Source: Balamuthia mandrillaris (taxonomy: Eukaryota > Discosea > Longamoebia > Balamuthiidae). From it: a stretch of 64,000 nt of DNA. The notes below the pieces were generated by a model. It had not been told where the DNA came from. It made no database searches and saw only the letters and a program-made list of their open reading frames with translations. A program made the position numbers and the translations under genes. Positions within the stretch are counted from its first letter, which is position 1; every line of letters starts with the position of its first letter. Where the stretch lies: NCBI GenBank assembly GCA_031835245.1, contig JAVKOQ010000018.1:129001-193000 (forward strand). Direction: 5' to 3'. Shown piece after piece: positions 32,435 through 44,600 of the stretch.

Positions 32435-33715
32435 ATGTATCACTTGAAGATCCAAGTGGCCGCCGACAAGGAAACAGCGCTCATCACCAACCACGCCAGC
32501 AGCTATCAGTTTATGGAGTCAGAGCACGTGCGAGCGGCCACCCGCAAGATCGCCTCCTCCCCGGCTTCCACTCGCGCCCGCTCCCGGTCCTCCTCTTTGG
32601 CCTCCTCCTCCTCGGAAGGCTCCTCCTCCGCCTCTCTGGCCCGGCCTTCGTACAGCTCCGTGGTCAGCAGCTCGGGCGGGGGAGGAAGACGCAGCCTCAG
32701 AAGCTCGAAATCGGAAGAGAAAGTCAAGGAAACGGAGGCCACGGTTGGAGGAGAAGAGGAAGAGGAAGAGGAAGTGGAAGGGGGGAATGCAATGGAGAAG
32801 CAAGAGGGAGGAGGGGAGGCGGTCATGGAGGAGATGAAGTTTTTGGTGGGCAACCCGACGGTGGAGGTCACCGAGGGTATCCTCCACCTCTTCAAAGACA
32901 ACGACGTTACGCCCGCTCGTCGCCACATTCTTCCTGTTCGGTTTTTCTTCTCTTTTCTGTTTCTATTTCTTCTTTCTCATCTGCTCTCGCTTCTCTCGCT
33001 GTTGTCGCTCTCATATTGCAGGAGAAGAGAAGTTTGGTGGTGGCGGTGTTGGCGGTGCCGTTGACGCTGGCCATATCCGACTTTTGCCAGTTTGTCTCCC
33101 CGTTCCTAAAGTTTATTTCCAACGTTCGCATTATCAGGTTTACTTTTTTTAACCCTCTCTTCTTCGTTCTTCGTTCTTCTTTCTTCTTTCTTCGTTCCTC
33201 TGCTTCGTTCCTCTTTTGTCTTCTTTCTTCTTTCTCTGCTTTCTTCTCTCTTCTTGTTCTCTGACTTCTTCTTCTTTCTTGCCATGCTATATTCTGTTCT
33301 CCCTTCGACTTCTCTATTCTCCTCTATTCACTCTTTCTTTTTTTCCTACAAAAAACGATCGTACGGCAGAACACCGAAAGAAGGCAGAAGCAAGTACATG
33401 GTAGTACTGCAGTTTAGACAGCAGGTAATGGCCGATGAGTTTTATATAGAGTACAATGGCAAACAATTCAACTCTATGGAAGTACGTTAGTGCCCATCCT
33501 CTCTTTGCTTTCTCGTCTCTACCCTTTGCTTTGCCTCCCCTCTCCCTTTCCTCCTCCTCCCCCCCCTTTGCACGTTTGCCCTAATGCGTGGATTGCAGCC
33601 AGAGGTCTGTTATACTGCGTTTGTAGCTTCTATCAGCTTTGGAAATGCGGATACTCCCTTCTTTCCAGCCGAAGGCCAAACGGAATTACCAACGTGTCCT
33701 GTATGTTTAGGTTTG

Positions 33716-33757
<42 letters not shown>

Positions 33758-34952
33758 ACCCCCTCCCTCTCTTCTCTAACAATACTCTTTCCAAATGTCA
33801 GAGAGGATGGATACGGGAGTAACGGGTCTTCTCACCATTCAATGCAACCACTCCTTCCACTGTCTCTGTCTCTCCAAGTGGCGAGGGGAGGTTAGCTGTC
33901 CTGTATGTCGCTACGCCCAAGAGGAGTCTGTGGCTACCGACTCGGTATGTTATGTGTGCGGCAAGAATGACAGTCTTTGGATCTGTCTCATCTGCGGCCA
34001 CATTGGTTGCGGAAGGTACAAAGGTGGCCACGCCAATGGACATTTCCAACAGTCGGGCCATACTTATGCCCTTGAATTGGAGACACAACGCGTTTGGGAT
34101 TATACTGGTGATAAGTGAGTCATTACTATTTTCTCTCTTTCTGCATTATTTTTGAGACTGACTCACTCCGTAATAGTTATGTACATAGGCTAATACAAAA
34201 CAAAACGGATGGTAAACTAGTAGAAGTGTCTGGCCCGGACGAGGATGCGCAGGAAGTCAAGGAGCAAATCCTCGAGAGCAAACGAACGGCGGTTGCGCTC
34301 GAGTACACTTACCTGCTGACGAGTCAACTGGAAACGCAGCGCACGTTCTTTGAGGAGCAAATGGCAAACCTCTCCAAAGAAAAAGACGCGCAGGTGCATG
34401 CTTTGAGCGAAGCACTCGCGAAGGCCAACGAGGAGCGTGAGAAGCTGGCCCAAGATGTTAAAGCCTTGGAGAAGCAGAAAGCGGCCAACAGAAAACAGGT
34501 CTCCCAGCTGGAGAAACGGTTGAGCCAGTTGCAAAAGGAATCCGATTTTCTGCGCCAGGTGTTTATCTTCCTCTTTTCTCTCTCTCTTTCTCCTCATCCC
34601 CTTTCTCCGCTTCGGTTCGCTATTCTCTCTATTTCCTCCCTCTTCCCTTTTTCCTCCGTCTTACTCCATTCTTGAATAGTGTAATGAGAACATGAGACAG
34701 AACCAAAGCCAATGGCAAGCCAAAGCGGAGTCAGCGGAGGAACTGTTGAGGACAACCAGCGAGCAGACACAACGGAGGGTGACGGAGCTGGAGGAACAAG
34801 TGCGAGACCTCATGTTCTTCATCGAGGGCAATCGGCAGGTGGAGGCTTCCGGCGGAGAACTGAAGGATGGCTCTATTCTTGTGCCTGGCCAACCTCCAAC
34901 AAACGGTGGTGGCAATCGAGGCCGAGGAAAGAGAGGAAGAGGAAGAAGGTGA
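32435..34952 (+). CDS. BRAP/IMP-like RING E3 ubiquitin ligase
   Basis: Homologue of BRCA1-associated protein, a cytosolic E3 ligase that modulates Ras-MAPK signalling and retains NLS proteins. Seven exons (32435-32935, 33022-33137, 33370-33481, 33599-33710, 33802-34114, 34177-34558, 34680-34952) give 1,809 nt, 602 residues. Order of domains is that of BRAP: Ser/acidic N-terminus, BRAP2 RRM-like part (SLVVAVLAVPLTLAISDFCQ to EFYIEYNGKQFNSME), RING-H2 near 277-320 (CPVCLERM, CNHSFHCLCLSKW, CPVCR), UBP zinc finger from residue 330 (CYVCGKNDSLWICLICGHIGCGRY, GHYALELE-type end), then a coiled coil 420-560. It ends in an RG-rich GRGKRGRGRR. All zinc ligands appear intact. Confidence 0.96.
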
Positions 34953-35004
34953 GAGAGAGAGCAAAAACAAATCAAGTGCTGCAAAAAATGTTGATTATTT
35001 TTTT

Positions 35005-36043
35005 TTAGTCTTGCTTCTTGGGAGGAGGAGCAAGCGCTTTTCTTCTTTGCGAAACCATGTGCAAATACATCTTTGGCAATCCTGTTTGAAAGCGGAGAGA
35101 AAGAAGAAAGAGAAAAAGGAGAGAAGAAAGAGGAGTGCGGTAAGAAATAGTGCCGTTAAAGAAAAGAGACGAAAAGAGAGAGAAAAAAAAGCATACCAGG
35201 AAGATAGAGCACGAGCACGAGGAGGAGGAAGTAATAATAGTCAAAAGAAACGTTCCAAGCGTTCGGCATAGCCACCGAGAACAGCCCGTTCTCCTTGATC
35301 CAGGGCAGGCTCACCACAATGCAGCCGCACTCCCCGCTCACCCCGCTGGGGTACAGCACGAAGAAGAGGGTGTACCGCAGCCACAGCAGGAAGTAAGGCA
35401 CCCTCCCGACGGTGTTCAGGGCGTAGAAGAGGTAGCGCACCACTTCGGTCACGCTCCAGCTTGCCACCATGATGGCCAGCATCAAGTGGTTTTGTGCGGT
35501 GGGGACCCATTGGGCGATGCCCCAGACGAGGAAGACGCGAGAGGTGACCTGGATGAGGGTCGTGGCCACCGGCGTGCGCACGATGCCCAGCATGGAGTGG
35601 AAGACCTCCAGCACGGCCAAGGTCTGGAAGATCTGGAGGGGCAGGGCGACATAGCTCCACAGGGGGCGAGGGGCGTCCGCGAAACCGCCGTCTTTGATGA
35701 AGAACTGGTACTCCAGGCTCCACAACACCCAAAGCCTTTTTAAAAAAATGTAAGTACTAGAAGAAAGAGGAAACCAAAAAAGAGGAGAGAGATAAAGAGA
35801 GCGAACGGGATCGAAAGGATTACCAGCCGCAAAATTGGACCAAGTTATAGGTTACGATGTACGCTTCCTTGGCTCCAAACGCTTTTTTTAAAAAAACAAA
35901 AGCTCCAAATGTCAGCGGATAAGTAACACAACAAAAAGAGAGAGAGAGAGAGAGACAAGGAAGGAGGAGGAGGAGGAGGAAAAAAAAAACAAACATTTAG
36001 GACCGGCTTTCCTCTGCGCGTTGGCCGCACTCGTGTTCGCCAT
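35005..36043 (-). CDS. Very-long-chain 3-hydroxyacyl-CoA dehydratase (HACD/PHS1 family)
   Basis: ER membrane enzyme for the third step of fatty-acid elongation. Exons 36043-35995, 35881-35824, 35735-35197 and 35081-35005 give 723 nt, 240 residues, a usual length. Recognisable segments: YIVTYNLVQFCGW (first membrane helix), FHSMLGIVRTPVATTLIQV, SWSVTEVVRYLFYALN, and LFFVLYPSGVSGE, which holds the catalytic Tyr and Glu of the family (YP-x-G-x-x-x-E). Several hydrophobic helices alternate through the chain. The C-terminus ends QRRKALAPPPKKQD, and the penultimate basic residues could act as ER retrieval signal. Convergent with BRAP, 52 bp between stops. The reversed-complement exon 1 is short (16 codons) but phases fit. 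Confidence 0.93.
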
Positions 36044-36134
36044 TTTTTTTTAACTTTTTTCTTTTTTTTTTTCACCGCCAAAATTCACGACGACACGAAA
36101 CTATACAAAAAAAACACAATATATATTCATGTCG

Positions 36135-37632
36135 TCACGAATCCAACCCTTCTCCAGCAGAGGAGGAAGCAGCAGAGGAGGGAGAGGAAGAGGAGAAAGG
36201 ATCATCCACGCGAAGGGCGTGCTTCAAGAAACGAAGCAGCGCCGCGTAGCGCACGTCCTTCTTGTTGTAGGGCTTGCAGATTTGGATGTGGTCGGCGTTG
36301 ATCTTGATGAAGGAGTGCGTGACGCCCTGCGGCAGCTCCAATCCTTTCTCCTTGGCGATCTCTTTGAACCTTGGGTTGGCCGACTCATCCGTCACAACCT
36401 TTTGGTGTTGAGGTTTAAATGTTCTTTTCAAGTGAGAACCAACTAAGCTAAACGGAAAGCAGAAGAAGAAGAAGAAGAAGAAGAAGAAACAATAGAAGAC
36501 AAAAGAGAGAAGAGGAGGAGAAGAGAGAGAGGAGAAGGAAAAACCTGATAGCAATTGTATTGGCTGCCGAAACAAGTGATACTCTCACCAAAGGAGAGCG
36601 TGGAGATGTGCTTGGCGAACGATGGAAAGTTTTCGTTGAGGGCCACCAATTGGAAGTTCTTTGGTTGAAGGTCATCTATGGCGGATGTCCCTCGGAACAA
36701 TGCGTTCACTGTGTAGTGTGCGTACTTTGTGTACTCAACTCCTATTGATGCATTTGTAAGTCTCACTGATTACATGGGCATGCACCAGAAGCAAGCTTAT
36801 TACCATTGTGAGGAGTTCCATAGAATACAATTCCAGCTGTGTTGTCGATTATATTGCGATATCTCTCCTCTTCCGATGCAAATTGCAGCATTTGCTTCAC
36901 CAAAAGCCCACCTTTGTAGTTAAACATCATCATTAAAAACAAAAGAGGATAAAGCAGACGGAGGAGGAGGAGGAGGAGAACAAAGAAAATAAAGAACAAG
37001 CCACCCACCAAAGCTGTGACTCACAAAGACCACGGGGCGATTGCCTATTGCTGCGAGCTTCAGCTTCTCCAACAAGACCTTGCTCTGGTCTTGCAACGGT
37101 AAAGCACTGCCAAACCATTTGCTCAGAAACAGCTCGAACTCGACCGATATGACCCTCACTCTGTTCAATATCATAAAGGCAGTCAGCGAACTAGATGAAG
37201 CAAGCAAACAGACGAGAAAGAATATTAAAGAAAAAGGTACCCAGGTAGATCTTCAGGAATCCAATCCTTTGGCCAAATGGCGCTTTTGCCTTCGGTGCCG
37301 ATCTCCGCACCACCAAATGTTTCATAGCCAGCTCCGTACTCCTCCTTGGCCTCCTCTCCTACAAACGTGTCTCCTGCCGTCCACGTGGCATAGGGATGCC
37401 CGGTAACGCCGTGCACAAACACAATGTCGTATTTCGGTTGAGGGAGGAAAAAGCTTCCACCTTTGCTGTTGGCCCTTACCATCTCTAAGGATGGGTAGAG
37501 AAGATGCACTCCTTCCGTGTATTTGGCTTCCGTTAACTCTGCGAAAGCAACGCGAGCATATGAGAGAACATAGAAACAAAAAGAAGACGGTTGGGTGAGG
37601 AAAAATCAATAACCACAAAGGAAGAGAGAGAG

Positions 37633-37691
<59 letters not shown>

Positions 37692-40600
37692 AGGAGAAAG
37701 GAAGAGGAATGAAGAGAATGGTGAACCGACCAAGTTTAACCAAGCTAGCTTTGGCACGAATGGCGTTGGCACGAGTGATGGGATCCCTCGAGTTTATGAA
37801 TGAGTTCAAAAGGTCATCAAGGCCTTCCACAGACTTCAACAGGTCACCAGCTGTTTTATCATTTAGTATTATGAAGAGAGAGAGAGAGAGTCAGCAGGAG
37901 GCATTCACCTGCGACAGCCAGATTAGCCAACACTCGAGACATGTGTCGTGAAAATAGGTCTCTTTCTGACTTTGTAGAGCGTTGCACGGAAGATATTTTA
38001 TCATCGCCAATCATTGTTGTTTGTTGTGCACGATAGTCGCTTCGTCTTTTCTTCTCGCTTCTTTGTGTTTCTGCCAGCATGCTTTCGCCGGCCAGACGGC
38101 GAATCTCATCCAAGCTGCCTCCCGCCAAAACCATTTTTCGGGCAACAGAGGGACTCATGGACATATTACCCAAAGCACGAGCAGCGTGCTCCACCGCCCT
38201 CCGCTCATTTTGTTTGTCTTTTCCTATTATTAAGACGACGAAAATAAGATAAGAAGAAGAAGAAGAAGAAGAAGAAGAACAAGAACAAGAACAAGAACAA
38301 GAACAAGAACAAGAAGAAGAAGAAGAAGAAGAACAAGAACAAGAACAAGAACAAGAACAAGAACAAGAACAACAAGCAGAAGATTACCACAAAAGGACGC
38401 AAGTGTGGTAAGAGTATTAACATCAAAGTGCTGGAACAACTGTTCCACCAGTTCTTCGTTCTTTGTCAAATTAGCGAGTAGACGGAGCAATTGTTGACAC
38501 TCTTCCACAGATTTGTTTTCGCTTTTGCTTGCAGTGGGGAGTTGCTTTGGCGCTACATCTTGGCTTTGTTGGGGTAGTTGGTTTAACGTCCATGAATGAG
38601 CCATGCCTTTCAACCGATCCACTCCAACTCGCAAAAGGATCTCTTGAGAAAAATTTACTATTGAGAGAGGAAAGAGGAAAGCAAGAAAAGGGGGGTAGCA
38701 CAAGGAGTAAGAGGTTGTAAGCGAACATTCTTGAAGAATGGAAAAAATGGATATCACCATCAAAGGCCAAATTGCCGAGCGCAACAAGGGCTGAAAGCTT
38801 GGTGTCTTCATCAACGTTAAGTGTGGGGTGCAAACATTTTGTAAGATAGGATAACCACCCCTCTCTCATTATGGTTTGTCGATTATGGTCTGCAAAAACA
38901 CTGTTAATCATATCCACAAATGGAACGAACACAAAGTTTTTTAAACGAACCAATATTGGAGAGATTCGCCAGGGCACGAACGACTTGTTTCTTGATCTCT
39001 GGATTATGTACAGATGCTTCCTTCACAGAATACAAAATAGAATGTGCGCCCCCTCGTCCAATAAAACTGGATAGAGCATCTTTAATAGACCAACTTTAGT
39101 TTTTGGAGCTCACACATCTATAATAAGAGACTAAGGATTACCTTGTGTGGCAATATTAGCTATGATTCTAGCTACCCCTTGCTTCACGGTATCATCGCCA
39201 ACCTTGGCAAAGAGTTCGAGCAACGGAAGTCCACCTTTGTGAACAATCTTTTGGGCGCTCTCTCCTTTTGTTCGCGGGTTAGAAATAACAAGAAAACACT
39301 ACAAAACTTCTTTTTTTTCTTGCATTAAAATAAACAAACCATCCATGGACATCTTGAGCGCTGCCGATGAGATGGCGCGATGGTAAGTCGGGCCAGCAAC
39401 AACCGAAGAGCCTATCGTCAACAGTGGCTTCCATCCCATTTGCTCCACAACGGCTACAGCATTCTCGTTGAGGTCTATGAGAGAGCATGTGTGTGTATGT
39501 GAGTAGCAGAGCGATTTAAAGAATGGTGGCAACAGTACCCCCATCCTTATTCAGAATAAGCTCTCGAAGTACTAATCCAACGTGGCCAAGCACCCATGTA
39601 TCTTCGTCCTTCATGTCATTTCCTCCTTCTTGCACCAAGTGGGCTAATATTCGTGGTCCTTCCATTGCCAAAAAGTCTTCTTTGCCAACACCTTGTAGTC
39701 ATTCAAACATTTCATTCAACAGAGAGAGAGAGAGAGAGAGAGAGAAGACAAAGAGACAAGTGAGCAAGACAATACATTACGAATGAAGGCGAAGCACGCC
39801 ACAGAAGTAAAAGGAAAGAGACGTAAACGAACCTGCAACCATGATGTCTGCTAATGTTCGGGCCACCAGAGTTCGCAACACAGCGTCAGAACTGTATGCT
39901 GCTGCTTGCAGTGCCGTTAAGATATCTTGCTCCACCAGTTGCTTCGCCGTCCAGGCTATTCGTTCATGGGTTAGACTTTCAATCATAATAACAATATAGG
40001 AGGAGGAGGAGCGAAGAAGCAGAAGCAGAAGCAGAAGCAGAAGCAGAACAAGAAGAACAAGAACGAGAAGCCATCGAACGAACGAAGAAGGTACATACGG
40101 GTCTCAGCTAGGAATGCGAGCGTTCGCACGGCGTTTCTCCGTGCAAGCACGTTTTCATCGCTTTTGGCCTGTTCTATGAGCCTACTGGCGAAATAGGACA
40201 GCACCCTCCTTTGTATTGGGTCGAGAATGTGGTAGTGCTCTTACACCACGAGAGAAGAGTGAGACAAGAGCTTGGACAAAGGAGAGAGGAGAAGAGGACG
40301 ATGAGGGAAGCAGCTTACTGTCCAGTTCAAGCGTCAAAGCACCAAAGGCACCGAGCGCAAGAAGGGACCCCAGAGCGTAGAGAAGAGGCCTTCTCCTCCT
40401 CTTGACCGCCTGCCAAAGGCGCTGCGTGCGGCTCAACGGCGCTTGCGTTGCCAGCGCCGTGCTCGTCGGCCGCCAACGAGGACTGATGCTGCTGCCGCTG
40501 CTGCCACCACTGGCAGTGGTCTGCATTAGCCTCCTCGTTCGGGTCCACGAGAGCGACCTCCCTCTCCAAGTGCCAATGGTCGATGGGGAGGTCAAGGTGG

Positions 40601-40805
40601 AGGAAGGCGAGATGCCAAAAGAGCTCATAGGCCTTCGCGCCCTGATGCTCCCTACGGCGAGGCAGACCGGAAGATCGTGGGTGCCTCGTCGACGGTTGGC
40701 GAGACCGTGCGGCCATGAGGCAAAGGGGAGAAAAGGACGGAGGAGAGGCAGGCCGCGAGGGGCGGCTGATGGGCTCCTCCTCCTCCTCCTGACAGCCAGC
40801 AGCAT
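36135..40805 (-). CDS. SERAC1-like alpha/beta-hydrolase with expanded armadillo region, 16 exons
   Basis: Related to SERAC1, which remodels phosphatidylglycerol at mitochondria-ER contacts. Exons: 40805-40319, 40239-40095, 39975-39833, 39691-39539, 39474-39340, 39264-39142, 39079-38951, 38889-38758, 38642-38388, 38223-37909, 37850-37731, 37538-37241, 37160-37009, 36911-36804, 36741-36545, 36398-36135. They sum to 3,156 nt, 1,051 residues (human SERAC1 is about 650). A hydrophobic helix (LLYALGSLLALGAFGALTL) ends exon 1; exons 2-11 encode armadillo-like repeats (VVRALANLSNIG, LSALVALGNLAFD). The lipase part has DIVFVHGVTGHPYATW, IWPKDWIPEDLPG, the nucleophile elbow VFVSHSFGG, VFYGTPHNG and a late HIQICKP. 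Exon 1 start is uncertain, as another frame also looks coding at 40716-40400. Confidence 0.9.
38270..38372. repeat. (GAA/CAAGAA)n repeats inside SERAC1-like intron 9
   Basis: Alternating blocks of (GAA)n and (CAAGAA)n between two armadillo exons. On the transcribed strand they are TTC/TTCTTG pyrimidine tracts just upstream of the exon acceptor. Confidence 0.9.
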
Positions 40806-41693
40806 CGGGTCCTTTCTTTGTTGTTGTTTTTTCGGTGACGGCGGTTCGAATCCGAAGGAAGACATGAATACTTTTTACATCAAAAAAGGGTACTTCAGTT
40901 CGATCCCTAACGGAGACACTTTACAAAAAAAAATCAGGTGGGAAGGAGTAATGTTTCTCCCCTCGCTCGGTTGCCTTCCTTGTTTTTTTGAAGAAGGCAA
41001 GCTCAAACGCGCGACGGCGCAACACAACAGCTTATTTTTTTTTTTTTTGGTAGATCTCAGCCATTCTTTATTTTCATGATGAGAAAAAAACCACACAACA
41101 CACCGGTGTGAAAAAAGAGACACGCAACTGGTCTCGCAAAGGATCGCACAACCCCCCCCCCCTTGACACAAGGTTTCGGCAACCAACGGTAGGCTCTCTT
41201 TTTCTCCGTTTGCTTTTTTTTTTTGTTGCTCCAAATTTTTCCAAGTAAAAATATTCAGATCAAAATTTGATCTAGATTAAATTGGAACTCCGCAATTTTT
41301 TGATTGGGCTGCTTTATGTGTGAATTTTTAGGGCTTCTTTTGGAGCAACAAAAAAAAATACGAAAAAAAAAAGTAAAGGGGGAGTGAAAGAGGAGCGAAG
41401 GAAGGAGGGAGGAAAAAAAAAAGATTACCTTCGGAAAAGGGGGGGTGAAGTTTAAGAAAGAAAGAAGAGGTAACGGAAGAAGTGAGCACAAGATCTTCAA
41501 CGGCTGCACGCTCCGCTCTCTTCGTTTCCAACCCGCTCTCGCTCTCTCTACGCTCAACAAAGGAAAAGAAGGAAAGAAGAAGCGAGGAACGGAAAGAAAG
41601 GGCTCTCTTTTCGTTGCTTGCTGACGCTACGGAAATAAAAACGGCGAAAGAAACCAGACAAAAAGATAGAAGAAAAGGCGAAACCAAAGAAGA
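40806..41693. promoter_or_regulatory. Divergent upstream region of SERAC1-like and receptor-like genes
   Basis: About 890 bp. Contains GGTTCGAATCC at 40850-40860, a B-box-like block without a tRNA around it, a C13 run near 41151-41163, several A- and T-runs and no convincing ORF. Shared promoter function is inferred from the divergent arrangement. Confidence 0.4.
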
Positions 41694-44600
41694 ATGCGGG
41701 AGGAAAGAAGATGGCAAACTAAGAAGACAACGAGCAGAGCATTTGTGATGTCGGCGTTTTTTGGGGTGGCGGCTTTGATGTTGGTGTTTGTCTCCGTCAC
41801 AACGGGACTGGTGCAACTGGACACATTCTGCCCTCCTCTTAGCAACATGAAGCAAAGCTATGCCTTTGGTTCAGGGCTGGAGGGCGGCCTGCGCTCCAAC
41901 GTGCGATCAGACAGCTTCACTATTCAGCTGGTGGATGCAAGCACGGGAGAGGAAGAGAGCACAGGCGGTGCTCTCTCCAGGATTGCGGTGGACTTTAGCA
42001 ATGAGCACCCCTTTGAGCTGGTGGACAACGAGGACGGCACTTACACGGTCAGCTACCTTCCCACTGTTGCTGGCGTCTACGTCATCTCTGTGAGGGTGGA
42101 TGGAACGCCCATCTACGGCAGTCCCTTCACTGTTCGCTACATCAATCCTAGCTCGTGCCCCGTTTACGATGGAAGAAGATCTGAGAAGGTAGCGACTGAG
42201 CTCTCTTTTCTCTCACTCTGTCTTTCTATTCGCTTAACGTATGTGATAGCCCACCGATCTGCCCATCTGTGGAGACCTTTACGGTGAAAACGCTTGTTGC
42301 CAGCCAGAGGATGTCGTCAAAGACTTTGACTTGAGGTATCGCGACTTGATCGCTCTGGTCTCCACCTCGGAGGCTTGTGTCCGGAATTTGGAGGTCTTGC
42401 ATTGCGGTTTTACTTGCTCACCCGCTCAGCCTATCTTTATTGGCAGCATTAACAACGGTGGCAACGTGACCAACAGTACAGTAGCCCTATTCTCTTTCTC
42501 TCTGCTTCTCTCTGTTTCTCTCTCTCTCCCTTTTCTCAGCTTTGGCGAGGCTAAACAGCGTTTCTGTTCTCTGTTATGTCAATGTTGCTTTTTCTTCTCT
42601 GTTCTCATCACATTCTTGTTGAACGTGATTGCCAGCCTACCGAGTTTGTGAAAGCTTCGCGAATGTGATCTACGATTCCTGTGCGGACGTGGAGTACATC
42701 GAGGGCTCTACCATTGCTTCCACCTTTGACTCGCCCGAAGCCTTCCTCCTCAGTGCCTTCCCCAACGAGGACTACGCCATCACTGTGGAGAACACTCAGT
42801 GCTTCGATGGCCTTAACGTGGCCACGAGAGTTTCTGACTCGCGTGTCTTTCCCATCGAAGGTTTCCCTAGCGTCTCTCCTCTGGGCGTAAACATCTTGGA
42901 GGCTGGTGTGGAGACACATTTGAGGATCCAGGCTGTGGATATCTACAAGAACTTTCGTCGCTTGGGAGGAGAGGCCTTCAGAGTCAACATCGTGGGTCCT
43001 GAGAGCTTCAGACCTGACGTGGTGGACAATGGCGACGGCACCTACGACGCTGCATGGAGCTTGACTCTGGCCTCGGAGGATAACCCCTACGACGTCATCG
43101 TCACCAACCCAGGCGGCATTCACGTCCTTCACAGCCCCTTCCGGCTTTTGGCTCGCCCTGCAGAGCCTCACAGCCCCAACACCGAGGAGTCTGGAGTGGA
43201 GACCTTGTTGATCATCAAGAACTCCACCTCGTTCTCCTTGCGCCTGTTTGACGAGTTCGGCAATGCCCTGCTTACCGGCGGTTATGCCCCTCAGTTCACC
43301 GCCGCCTTGATCCGCAGCTCGGATGGCACAGAGGTGGCAGAAGCTGACTTTACCATCCTGGATAACTGCGACGGCACTTATACCATCACCTACAAGCTCA
43401 CCGAGGTAGGGGAGTTTGTGCTGGTGGTAGTGCACGATGATGGAGAGATCTCTACCACCGTCATCGAACGCGATATAACAGTCATCCCCATTCCCTGTGT
43501 GCCCGACAACGAGTGCAGCAACAACGGAGAATGCGTAGACGGCATCTGCGAGTGTGTCCCTGACTTTTTCGGCCCCGACTGCAGCGAGCCAGTGCTCTGC
43601 ATCCCTTGCTCAGTGGCGTTTGGCCCTGGCCTGACCTCCAGCGTGGTCGGCAAACCCACTTACTTCTTCATCCAGTCCAACGACCGCTTCGACAACCGCA
43701 TCAGGCGTGGAGGTGAGGCTTGGCTGGTGACCATCACCTCCATAGAGACAGGCCTGGAGGGTCCTGAGTCCGGCATTACAATTGTTGACCTGGCCGATGG
43801 TCCCGAGGATGATCGCAGCCCTGGTTTGTACAGGGTTGAGTTCACGCCGGACAAAGCTGGATTGGTGCTTATCGACGTGAGCCTCAACGACACTGCCATC
43901 GCCCCTCCGAATCCTTTTACCGTGTTGTGGTACCTGCAGGGTCCTCCTTGTCCCAACGACTGCAGCGGCCACGGAGTGTGCGTCCCCATCAACGAGACCC
44001 ACTCTGAATGTGAGTGCTCTCCTGACTACACCGGAGAGGATTGTAACACTCCTGTTCTCCGAGTGGGCAGCATCGTCTTCTCCGACATTGGTGTGGCCAT
44101 CGTCGTTACCTTCAACCTGCCTACCAACATGGCTGGCTTTATCGGAGAGGAGGACTGTGCCCAGGTGATTGTGGATGTCAGCACCTTCGGAGAGGGCCAC
44201 TTTTGTGCCTTTGCCGACAGCCAGAACTTGGTGGTATGGTTGGGCAGTGAGGCCACTGTTAAAATCGGAGACCGCATCGACTTTGTGGATGGCGTCATCA
44301 GGAGCGCCGATGGCTCTGTCAACTTAACGCTGGTCGACAACGGAGAGAACGGCCTTCAGGGCCGCTCTACCGGCTTTTCGTCTTCTTTGGAGGAGCTGAA
44401 GAACAGCGAAGAGGAAGAGAACTTGTTGGACTTGTTTGTGCTTGCCAATAGCACTGATCCCAGCAAGCTCACCAGGTGGCAACAGTTCAACTTGGAGCTC
44501 CATCAACGAGCGGCCTCGTCTAAAAAAGAGTCCTCCACTGCCAACAACCTCGAAGAGGAGGGCTTCATGGGCACGAAGGCAACGTCACCACTCAACAAGA

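Noticed and set aside
40840-40910. tRNA gene suggested by GGTTCGAATCC and a nearby AGTTCGATCC
   Set aside because: Neither block has a foldable tRNA body around it; probably repeat fragments.
42608-43435. 275-codon minus-strand ORF in the receptor gene
   Set aside because: Shadow of the plus-strand coding exon with EGF and filamin motifs.
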